Shown in pieces: positions 1-5,747 of a DNA stretch of 5,747 nt; the stretch's first letter is position 1; each line of letters starts with the position of its first letter. The notes under the pieces were generated by a model. The model saw nothing but the letters and a program-made list of their open reading frames with translations. It was not told where the DNA came from and searched no databases. The position numbers were made by a program, and so were the translations under genes. The stretch lies in the NCBI GenBank assembly GCA_039914705.1, contig JBDSOT010000070.1, positions 1-5,747 on the forward strand. Reading direction: 5' to 3'. This DNA comes from JBDSTW01 sp039914705 (lineage in GTDB: Bacteria; Pseudomonadota; Gammaproteobacteria; SURF-13).

Positions 1-507
1 CTGTCCCATATCCTGCGCATGACCCTGTTCGATCAGGAATCGTGCGAAATGCGTGCGGCTGACAATAGAACCGTGCGCATATTTCTTCGCACCTTGGTGG
101 GCATCTGGAATGCCATGTTGTTCCAGGCCCCTGCCGATTTCCTCGGCGCGCCAATCACGAAATTTGCGCAGGGTGCTAAGGCCGGTTTGCAGGGTAAGGT
201 TAGCGTGGTCGATGTTCAGGCCCAGAATATGAAGGGTCTGGTTGCCCCAACTTACCGAGATTTCTATACCGGGCACCAGCTTTAAGCCCACGCTGTTGGC
301 GGTAGCCTGAGCCTCATCCAGTCCGGCGGTAACATCATGATCGGTCAGCGCCAGGACATCCACGCCATTGGCATGCGCACGCTCGACTAACGCGGCTGGG
401 CTTAAGGTACCGTCGGATGCGGTGGAGTGGCTATGCAGATCATACCGGCGCGGTATATCGCTAGTTAACGCGCACGGCTGCTCGCGGTTGTCAGGACTGT
501 GTATCAT
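1..507 (-). CDS. rnmA: PHP-domain 5'-3' exonuclease, TrpH/YciV (RNase AM) family, N-terminal part
   Basis: Only the first 169 codons are present; the gene runs off the left edge and family members are near 280-290 residues. Read on the minus strand, the protein carries the PHP metal-site signature. DLHSHSTASDGT at residues 23-34 gives ligands H25, H27 and D32, ALTDHD at 53-58 gives H57, PGIEIS at 79-84 gives E82, and LHILGL at 92-97 gives H93. The helical insert follows (RKFRDWRAEEI, 114-124), then SRTHFARFL at 150-158, also typical of this family. The remaining C-terminal ligands lie outside the window. Known members are metal-dependent cytoplasmic exonucleases that remove 5'-phosphorylated nucleotides; the E. 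coli protein trims 5' ends of rRNAs and short RNAs. The ATG at 507 is the only ATG in frame after an upstream stop near 571 and sits about 20 residues before the domain. No clear Shine-Dalgarno sequence precedes it. It is transcribed away from the ferredoxin operon. The family call is firm; the exact substrate is inferred. Confidence 0.9.
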   Translation of the reverse strand, partial: MIHSPDNREQPCALTSDIPRRYDLHSHSTASDGTLSPAALVERAHANGVDVLALTDHDVTAGLDEAQATANSVGLKLVPGIEISVSWGNQTLHILGLNIDHANLTLQTGLSTLRKFRDWRAEEIGRGLEQHGIPDAHQGAKKYAHGSIVSRTHFARFLIEQGHAQDMGQ

Positions 508-585
508 CGCTTTGTAGTATGCATGATTTGCGCCCGTTGCGTGTTTGGCGCGTAAGTCTGCTGTAATTTAAAATGAAGAAACGCT

Positions 586-591
586 TATAAT
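586..591 (+). promoter_or_regulatory. -10 box (TATAAT) for the ferredoxin-addB-addA operon
   Basis: A perfect sigma-70 type TATAAT lies 45 bases before the ferredoxin start codon, predicting a transcript start near 597-599 and a leader of about 38 bases. The -35 side is poor: hexamers with 16-18 base spacing (562-569, within TGTAATTT) match TTGACA at only about two positions, and there is no TGn extension. The spacer and upstream bases are AT-rich. The promoter may depend on the -10 box plus upstream AT contacts or an activator; that last step is inference. Confidence 0.6.
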
Positions 592-625
592 ATGCGTCTA
601 TCGATGTTGGAACATTAAACCTGCC

Positions 626-630
626 GGAGA
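626..630 (+). promoter_or_regulatory. Ribosome binding site of the ferredoxin gene
   Basis: GGAGA lies six bases before the ATG at 637, the usual spacing. It fixes that start, which also matches the N-terminus of seven-iron ferredoxins. Confidence 0.8.
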
Positions 631-636
631 CCATCC

Positions 637-960
637 ATGACTTTTGTCGTTACCGAAAATTGTATCAAGTGCAAGTACATGGATTGCGTCGAGGTCTGTC
701 CGGTGGACTGCTTTCATGAGGGACCGAATTTTCTGGTAATCGATCCCGATGAATGCATCGACTGCACCTTGTGCGAACCGGAGTGCCCCGCCAACGCGAT
801 CTTCCCAGAAGACACCGTGCCTGCCGGTCAGGAACATTTTACGCAATTGAATGCCGAACTCGCCAAGGACTGGCCGGTTATCACCGAGATGAAGGAAGCG
901 CCGGCCGATGCGAAGGAGTGGGATGGCGTTAAGGACAAGCTTCAATATCTGGAACGTTAG
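637..960 (+). CDS. fdxA: Seven-iron ferredoxin (3Fe-4S/4Fe-4S), FdxA / Azotobacter FdI type
   Basis: This 107-residue cytoplasmic electron carrier aligns over its full length with Azotobacter ferredoxin I as I recall it. By analogy C9, C17 and C50 hold the 3Fe-4S cluster, and C21, C40, C43 and C46 hold the 4Fe-4S cluster. C12 and C25 correspond to the additional cysteines of that family. The acidic residue beside the 3Fe cluster, D16, is kept. After the two-cluster core (1-60) comes the long C-terminal extension typical of this subfamily, ending in the conserved EWDGVKxKLQxLER stretch (about 94-107). The start is supported by GGAGA six bases upstream and a TATAAT box further up. The stop is 16 bases before the preferred start of the AddB-like gene, with no terminator between, so it is probably the first gene of that operon. 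Its redox partner cannot be read from the sequence. In Pseudomonas, from memory, fdxA lies beside mutS, another repair gene. Confidence 0.96.
   Translation: MTFVVTENCIKCKYMDCVEVCPVDCFHEGPNFLVIDPDECIDCTLCEPECPANAIFPEDTVPAGQEHFTQLNAELAKDWPVITEMKEAPADAKEWDGVKDKLQYLER
913..918 (+). promoter_or_regulatory. Possible ribosome binding site for an upstream alternative start of the AddB-like gene
   Basis: AAGGAG lies four bases before an ATG at 923 that is in frame with the AddB-like gene and would overlap the ferredoxin gene by 38 bases. No good Shine-Dalgarno sequence precedes the competing ATG at 977. The same bases encode the ferredoxin residues K-E-W of the conserved EWDG stretch, so the match may be coincidental. 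Confidence 0.3.
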
Positions 961-976
961 CAGTGCTAGTCAACCT

Positions 977-3940
977 ATGCCTGTAGGTCTTGAGCGCACG
1001 GCCGGCAATTATATTCATCTGATACCTTACGATCAGGATCGGTTTCACCTGCTCACCGAGAAGATTATCGAACGAGCACAAAACCTTGACGCTCGCTCTT
1101 CAAGCCAAATCATAGTTATCATCCCCGACCTGCTTGCCGCACCCCGCCTGCAACAATGCCTGACCGAACAGGCCCGGCGCATGGATTGCCGAGTTCCGGC
1201 TATACAGATAAACACACTGCGTGGCTGGATAGAACAGAACACTTTTATCGATCAAGCTGTCATCAGCACGCATGCCGGACGGCTGATGCTGGTTGAGTCC
1301 TTGATGCAGTACCCTGGCCTGCTGGGCAGCGATAATCCCTGGCGGCTTGCCGACAGTCTGATTGAGCTATTCGACCAACTTACCCTGCGCCAACTCGATT
1401 TGCCCGATGATTTAGAGCAATTCAGCCGCGCGCTAGGCCGCGCCTATGGTTTAGGAAAACACACGCTGGCAGGCCTGGGACGGGAGGCGAAGATCGTTCA
1501 TACGCTCTGGCATGGCTGGCACAAACAGTTGCGCGATGAAGGTGTGATCGACGCCCAGAGCGCTTACCTTTTGAAGCTTAAAAAAAGCCTTGGGAATCCG
1601 CGTTCAAACATACAATTTTATGTAGCCGGATTTCACGAACTCCTGCCTGCTGAACTCGCCTGGTGCCGGATGCTCGGCAAGCATGATCAACTCACTTTTA
1701 TTACCCAAGGATGCATCGGCGTTGACATTGTTGCCGGAGACCTGCATCCGGACGCCCCCTTTCCAGCGTTATTTCCTGAAGATTTTAATAATTATGAAAC
1801 AAATAGTTGCACTAAGAACTTAACGTCTTTCATAAACTGTGTCTATGCCCTTCGCGGCCTGCCTCTGGCACAACGGGCGCGCGAGTTTTCCCGGGAAATC
1901 CCGGCCAGTCCCGCCGCTGAGCGACTTTATATTTTCGAGGCGCAAGGTGCGGAACAGGAAGCCTGCGGAATTGAACTCCAGGTGCGCCGCTGGCTGGCCG
2001 AGGGCAAACATAATATTGGAATTCTGACAGAAGACCGGCGTCTCGCCCGGCGCGTGCGTGCCCTGCTGGAACGCTCGGCTATCGTATTGCAGGATGCCTC
2101 CGGTTGGGCCTTATCCACCACCAGTGCCGCAACCGCGCTGGAACGCTGGCTGCAAACCGTAGAGGAAAATTTCGCTCATCTCCTCTTGTTTGATCTTCTC
2201 AAATCTCCGTTTATTTTTCCGCGGCGTGAACGCGAGCCGTATTTAGCCAGTGTGTACCGTTTCGAGCAGGTCCTGATCCAGGCAAATATCGGCAGCGGCT
2301 TGGCGCGTTACCGCCGCTGCCTAACCAACATGGCCGGGGGTGAGTCTTCTGCAATATCCAGCCTGCTTAACGACCTGGAGCATGCCGCCCTGCCCCTGCT
2401 GTCGTTAATAAAAGGCCACAAGCACAAACCTGAAACCCTGCTGAATGCCCTGCAGGAAAGCCTGCTGCGCCTGGGGATGACGCAAGCCCTGACAGCGGAT
2501 GCCGCAGGCAATGCCGTTATCCGGCAATTGGAGGAGATGCATTCCGCCCTCGCGGGCCGAACTATGCGCATGACCTGGGTGGAGTTCCGCACCTGGCTAA
2601 GGCGCAATCTGGAGAGCGAGAATTTTTGCCCGGTGCCGGCGGGTGGTTCGGTGCAATTACTGGAGCTTGCGCAAAGTCCGCTGTGCCGGTTCGATGCCTT
2701 GATTATTGCGGGCGCCGACCGTGAGCATTTACCCGGCAGAGGTGCAGACTCTCCGTTTTTCAATGCCTCCGTGCGGCATGAATTGGGTCTGTCCAGCGCG
2801 CACGATCTCATGGTCACGCGCTTTCATCATTTTCGCCGCATGCTGGAAGCGGCACCGCAAGTCCTTATCACACTGCGCCGTGAACAGGATGGCGAGGCTG
2901 TTATGCCCAGCCCCTGGGTCGAACTTTTGCAATCGTTCCACTGGCTGGCTTATGGCGACCGCCTTGAAGCCCGGGCGCTTGCCGGTTTGTTGGGTGAATC
3001 TCGTACGCATGCACTTCACCCCGCAATGCATGATCTGCCCTCGGCGCAGCCCGCCCCGCACACGCAGCTTAACCCTGAGCTCATGCCTGCGGTATTGTCC
3101 GCCAGTGCCTATCAGGATTTAATCAATTGTCCCTACCAGTTTTTTGCTGCGCGTTGCCTGCGGCTCGCGCCGGTCGAGGCTATCGACGAGACCCTGGAAA
3201 AATCGGATTACGGCATGCGCGTACACCGCATTCTCGACGCGTTTCATGGCGGCATCCCGGGTCTGCCCGGCCCGTTTCCCGCTGCCATCACAGCAGAAAA
3301 CTACGCTGCCGCTGCGCAATCTCTGGAAGAGATCAGCCGCGCCGTGTTCGCGCGCGACCTTGATGATAATTTTCTGCATCGCATCTGGCTGAAGCGCTGG
3401 CTGGCGACTATTCCCGGCTATCTCTCGTGGCAAATGAAGCGCGCAACCGAATGGAAAGTTGTTGCCTGCGAAGTGGATGCACAGCGCAATGATTTTATTC
3501 CCGGCATTAGTTTGAAGGGCCGCCTGGACAGGATAGACAGCAACGGCAGCAGCTTGGGAATTATTGATTACAAAACCGGTGCCGTTCCGCGCCAGAACGA
3601 AGTCGACAGCGGCGAGGCCGTGCAACTTCCGTTTTATGCTTTATTAGCGGAAGGCCTAACAACGACCGGTAATTTCAGCGATCTATCCAATCAAATCAGC
3701 CGCGTCGAATACCTGCGCCTGGACGCAGATAAAGTCAGGTCGGGTGCCGTACTGGAAGGCCCCGCTCTTCAGGAGTTCCGGCAGAAACTTAACGCCCACG
3801 TAACACTAATCTTAAGCGAACTGCGCAACGGCGCTCGCTTGCCGGCCTGGGGCGATGAGACAAGCTGCTCGCGTTGCAGCATGGCAGGCCTGTGCCGCAA
3901 ACAGGCGTGGGTGTTGGACAAGAACGCAGAACACGGATGA
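977..3940 (+). CDS. addB: AddB-like Fe-S PD-(D/E)XK nuclease / inactive helicase subunit of a double-strand-break repair complex
   Basis: This 987-residue protein is the nuclease partner of the helicase encoded next. The N-terminus (about 14-45) reaches IIVIIPD without a GxGKT Walker A. The middle has IGILTEDRRLARR (347-359), a GWxLSTT stretch near 376-381, and FDALIIAGADREHLPG (from about 572) followed by SPFFNASVRHELGL, typical of AddB-type helicase-like domains. The C-terminal RecB-family nuclease has C718 in NCPYQFFAARC, H750 in RVHRILDAFH, D851 in GRLDRID, D864 and K866 in IIDYKTG, and Q883 in VQLPFYALL. C964, C967 and C973 follow. The cysteine order C...CX2CX5C matches the 4Fe-4S clamp known in AddB, and all expected nuclease residues are present. 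Its stop overlaps the next start as ATGA. Start choice is uncertain: 977 gives a 16-base gap but a weak ribosome site, while 923 has AAGGAG but overlaps fdxA. Positions 1781-1840 are strikingly AT-rich. It is AddB-like rather than a close AddB orthologue of Bacillus type. Confidence 0.9.
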   Translation: MPVGLERTAGNYIHLIPYDQDRFHLLTEKIIERAQNLDARSSSQIIVIIPDLLAAPRLQQCLTEQARRMDCRVPAIQINTLRGWIEQNTFIDQAVISTHAGRLMLVESLMQYPGLLGSDNPWRLADSLIELFDQLTLRQLDLPDDLEQFSRALGRAYGLGKHTLAGLGREAKIVHTLWHGWHKQLRDEGVIDAQSAYLLKLKKSLGNPRSNIQFYVAGFHELLPAELAWCRMLGKHDQLTFITQGCIGVDIVAGDLHPDAPFPALFPEDFNNYETNSCTKNLTSFINCVYALRGLPLAQRAREFSREIPASPAAERLYIFEAQGAEQEACGIELQVRRWLAEGKHNIGILTEDRRLARRVRALLERSAIVLQDASGWALSTTSAATALERWLQTVEENFAHLLLFDLLKSPFIFPRREREPYLASVYRFEQVLIQANIGSGLARYRRCLTNMAGGESSAISSLLNDLEHAALPLLSLIKGHKHKPETLLNALQESLLRLGMTQALTADAAGNAVIRQLEEMHSALAGRTMRMTWVEFRTWLRRNLESENFCPVPAGGSVQLLELAQSPLCRFDALIIAGADREHLPGRGADSPFFNASVRHELGLSSAHDLMVTRFHHFRRMLEAAPQVLITLRREQDGEAVMPSPWVELLQSFHWLAYGDRLEARALAGLLGESRTHALHPAMHDLPSAQPAPHTQLNPELMPAVLSASAYQDLINCPYQFFAARCLRLAPVEAIDETLEKSDYGMRVHRILDAFHGGIPGLPGPFPAAITAENYAAAAQSLEEISRAVFARDLDDNFLHRIWLKRWLATIPGYLSWQMKRATEWKVVACEVDAQRNDFIPGISLKGRLDRIDSNGSSLGIIDYKTGAVPRQNEVDSGEAVQLPFYALLAEGLTTTGNFSDLSNQISRVEYLRLDADKVRSGAVLEGPALQEFRQKLNAHVTLILSELRNGARLPAWGDETSCSRCSMAGLCRKQAWVLDKNAEHG

Positions 3941-5747
3941 ACAATAGAGCCGACTCGGCCGCACATACCGCCAGCTCGCCTCAGCATAACGCCATCGTCA
4001 TGGCATCCGCAGGCACCGGGAAAACCTGGCTGCTAGTCACGCGCATCATCCGCCTGCTGCTTGCCGGCACGCGCCCCGACGCCATTCTCGCCATCAGTTT
4101 CACGCGTAAGGCGGCCATGGAAATGCAGACGCGGCTTGCGCAGCGGCTGTTTGAATTCGTCCACTGCACAGATGCCGCGCTCGATTTACATCTGGAGAAT
4201 ATCGGTGTCGAACCCACGCCGCAGCAACGCCGACAAGCGCGCGATTTATATGAATCCTTGCTGCGCAGTGAACAGCCGCCGCGCATCACGACCTTCCATG
4301 CCTTTTGTCAGGACTTACTGCGCCGCTTTCCGCTGGAGGCCGATGTTCCGCCAGGCTTTGAGTTGCTGGAAAAAACGGCTGAGATCGAACGCAGCGCGCA
4401 GGCCAGATTGTTCATGGAAGCCACTGCCGATCCCGACGGTAAGCCCGCCCAGGCACTCGACCTGCTGTTCAGCAATTGCGGGGCCGGTGCGCAGAACGCG
4501 CTTTCGGAATTTTTACAGCAGCGCAGTGACTGGTGGGCCTTTACCGAAGGTCAGGCCAATCCTGCTAGGTTTGCCGAAGCGGTGCTCGCCGCGCAATTGA
4601 CTATCGATCATGACGCGGATTACCTGAAAGAATTCTTTTGCGCACAGACTCACAAGGATATCGCAGAATTTATCGAATTTTTAAAACAACATAGCACTGC
4701 CACAAATACTCACCATGCAGAGCTGCTAGCCGGATGTCTGGGTAATGATGAAAAAATCCTGCAAGATTTTCTTAACGTAAAAACAGCATTCCTGACCGAC
4801 GAAGGCAAACCGCGCAGCCGCAAAGCCAGCAAGGCGCAAGCCCAGTTCTTGGGCGAGGACGGCCAGCAGCGCTTTCTGGAATTACACGAGAAATTATGCG
4901 CCGGTATCCAGATTTTTCTGGAACAGCAGGCGCGCGTTGCCACTTACCGCACCAACTGCGCCTGGTACGTCTCCGGCGTACGCTTGCTCGACCATTATCA
5001 GCAGATAAAAGCCGATCAGCGCCTGCTTGATTTTGCCGACCTCGAATGGAAGGCCTGTCAGCTTTTAAACCACTCGGACAATGCGGAGTGGGTGCAGTAT
5101 AAACTCGACCAGCGCATCGATCATTTACTCGTGGATGAATTTCAGGACACCAATCCCACGCAATGGAATTTGCTGCTGCCCTTGCTGAACGAGCTTGCCG
5201 CCGGAACCGGGTTGTCATCTACCGCATCGCAGCCTGAAACAGAGCGCAACCGCAGTGCCTTCATCGTGGGCGACGGCAAGCAATCCATTTACCGCTTCCG
5301 ACGCGCTGAACCGCGTCTGCTCGACACGGCGCAGGCATTTCTCAACGAAAATCTCAATGCAAGCTCACATCATTTAGCCGAATCCTGGCGTTCGGCCCCG
5401 GCTGTTATTGAATTTATTAACCAGGCATTCGCAGAGGGGCCGTTATATGACCGACTGCACGTGTTTGAAACCCACACCACTCACCACCATGAACTGTACG
5501 GCCGGGTTGAAATTCTGCCTTTGATTGGTGTCCCGCCGACTTCCAACTTAGCGGGCGAAGCCGTAGATGTATTCTCATTTCGAAACCCCTTGCAACAGCC
5601 GCGACTGCTTGACGAAGAAAACCGCCACTATGAAGAAGGAAAGTTGATCGCGAAAAAAATAAAGACGCTGCTTCACGATGCCACCGCCATCGGCCACGCC
5701 CATGAAACGCGCCCGCTTAATTACAGCGACATCTTTATCCTGCTGCG
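3937..5747 (+). CDS. addA: AddA-like UvrD-family helicase (RecB-type motor), N-terminal part
   Basis: The frame is open without interruption to the right edge, giving 603 codons of a protein usually about 1,100 residues long. Superfamily 1A helicase motifs appear in order. Walker A is ASAGTGKT at 23-30, motif Ia is AISFTRKAA at 52-60, and ITTFHAFC is at 117-124. Walker B is LLVDEFQDTNPTQW, with D400 and E401 catalytic. Motif III is FIVGDGKQSIYRFRRAEP at 442-459, and motif IV is LAESWRSAP at 480-488. GDGKQ has glycine where the usual GDPKQ has proline, and SWRS has serine where N is usual before (F/Y/W)RS. Motifs V and VI and any C-terminal nuclease domain lie beyond the window. The ATG overlaps the stop of the AddB-like gene in ATGA and lacks its own good ribosome site, so translation is probably coupled, giving matched subunit amounts. 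Role by family: ATP-driven unwinding of broken DNA ends for RecA loading. I see no frameshift. Confidence 0.92.
   Translation, partial: MNNRADSAAHTASSPQHNAIVMASAGTGKTWLLVTRIIRLLLAGTRPDAILAISFTRKAAMEMQTRLAQRLFEFVHCTDAALDLHLENIGVEPTPQQRRQARDLYESLLRSEQPPRITTFHAFCQDLLRRFPLEADVPPGFELLEKTAEIERSAQARLFMEATADPDGKPAQALDLLFSNCGAGAQNALSEFLQQRSDWWAFTEGQANPARFAEAVLAAQLTIDHDADYLKEFFCAQTHKDIAEFIEFLKQHSTATNTHHAELLAGCLGNDEKILQDFLNVKTAFLTDEGKPRSRKASKAQAQFLGEDGQQRFLELHEKLCAGIQIFLEQQARVATYRTNCAWYVSGVRLLDHYQQIKADQRLLDFADLEWKACQLLNHSDNAEWVQYKLDQRIDHLLVDEFQDTNPTQWNLLLPLLNELAAGTGLSSTASQPETERNRSAFIVGDGKQSIYRFRRAEPRLLDTAQAFLNENLNASSHHLAESWRSAPAVIEFINQAFAEGPLYDRLHVFETHTTHHHELYGRVEILPLIGVPPTSNLAGEAVDVFSFRNPLQQPRLLDEENRHYEEGKLIAKKIKTLLHDATAIGHAHETRPLNYSDIFILL

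Larger units (their letters stand above)
508..636. other. Divergent intergenic region between the PHP exonuclease and ferredoxin genes
   Basis: These 129 bases separate two genes transcribed in opposite directions. The half near the ferredoxin gene is AT-rich and contains the rightward -10 box and ribosome binding site listed separately. For the leftward PHP gene I could not identify a convincing promoter. The best -10-like hexamer on the minus strand, CATACT just upstream of the ATG, has no matching -35 and would give an almost leaderless message. I saw no Fnr- or Fur-like palindrome and no small open frame worth calling. Confidence 0.8.

Noticed and set aside
19..285. Rightward 88-codon open frame at the left edge
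   Set aside because: It lies opposite the PHP exonuclease gene, whose metal-binding motifs and continuous frame are clear.
598..945. Open antisense frame of 115 codons opposite the ferredoxin gene
   Set aside because: It lies entirely opposite a well-supported ferredoxin gene, has no recognisable domain, and is explained by the codon composition of the real gene.
958..968. TAGCA-G-TGCTA inverted repeat at the end of the ferredoxin gene
   Set aside because: Five-base arms around a single base cannot form a stable hairpin and no T-run follows, so it is not a terminator; too short to call an operator.
1580..1586. Run of seven A residues as a possible frameshift site in the AddB-like gene
   Set aside because: The zero-frame codons are AAA AAA AGC, not the phase of a classic slippery heptamer, and the zero frame continues with conserved domains. 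A similar A-run near 5658 in the AddA-like gene was rejected for the same reason.
1887..1898. TTTCCCGGGAAA perfect palindrome inside the AddB-like gene
   Set aside because: A 12-base palindrome without a loop inside coding sequence is compatible with chance, with no second copy noticed.
2308..2817. Open antisense frame of 169 codons within the AddB-like gene
   Set aside because: Arginine- and serine-rich translation with no family resemblance, opposite conserved helicase-like coding sequence; a shadow frame.
4061..4600. Open same-strand frame of 179 codons overlapping the AddA-like gene
   Set aside because: It is out of frame with the Walker A to TFHAFC motifs, low in recognisable structure, and shadows the real helicase frame.

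Overview
The window looks like chromosomal DNA of a beta- or gammaproteobacterium. The ferredoxin is close to the Azotobacter FdI type over its whole length. The two DNA-repair genes resemble the AddAB-like helicase-nuclease pairs I know mostly from Betaproteobacteria, for example relatives of the Nitrosomonadales. This placement rests on recalled family resemblance, not on a search. I see no tRNA, rRNA, CRISPR array, insertion sequence or integration scar.

Layout. Positions 1-507 (minus strand) hold the N-terminal 169 codons of a PHP-domain 5'-3' exonuclease of the TrpH/YciV/RNase AM family, cut by the left edge. A 129-base divergent intergenic region (508-636) carries a perfect TATAAT -10 box and a good ribosome binding site facing right. 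Three genes then run rightward with almost no spacing. They are a seven-iron ferredoxin (637-960), an AddB-like Fe-S nuclease / inactive helicase subunit (start at 977 preferred, ending 3940) and an AddA-like UvrD-family helicase (from 3937, cut by the right edge after 603 codons). The second and third genes overlap by ATGA, and the first two are 16 bases apart if 977 is the true start. There is no terminator-like hairpin with a T-run between any of them, so they probably form one transcript.

How the genes fit together. The AddA-like protein supplies the ATP-driven motor. It has Walker A, motif Ia, the TFHAFC motif, a DEFQDT Walker B and a GDxKQSIYRFR motif III, with the later motifs beyond the window. 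The AddB-like protein lacks a Walker A motif but keeps the helicase-like fold signatures. It has a complete C-terminal RecB-type nuclease site bracketed by four cysteines in the C...CX2CX5C pattern that holds a 4Fe-4S cluster in AddB. Together they should process double-strand breaks for RecA, the job RecBCD does elsewhere. The upstream ferredoxin may share only the promoter, or may be connected with the cluster-bearing nuclease. The second idea is a hypothesis.

I did not find a convincing undescribed system. The points most worth a second look are the tight ferredoxin-Fe-S nuclease linkage, an unresolved start for the AddB-like gene, and a very AT-rich 60-base patch inside that gene.
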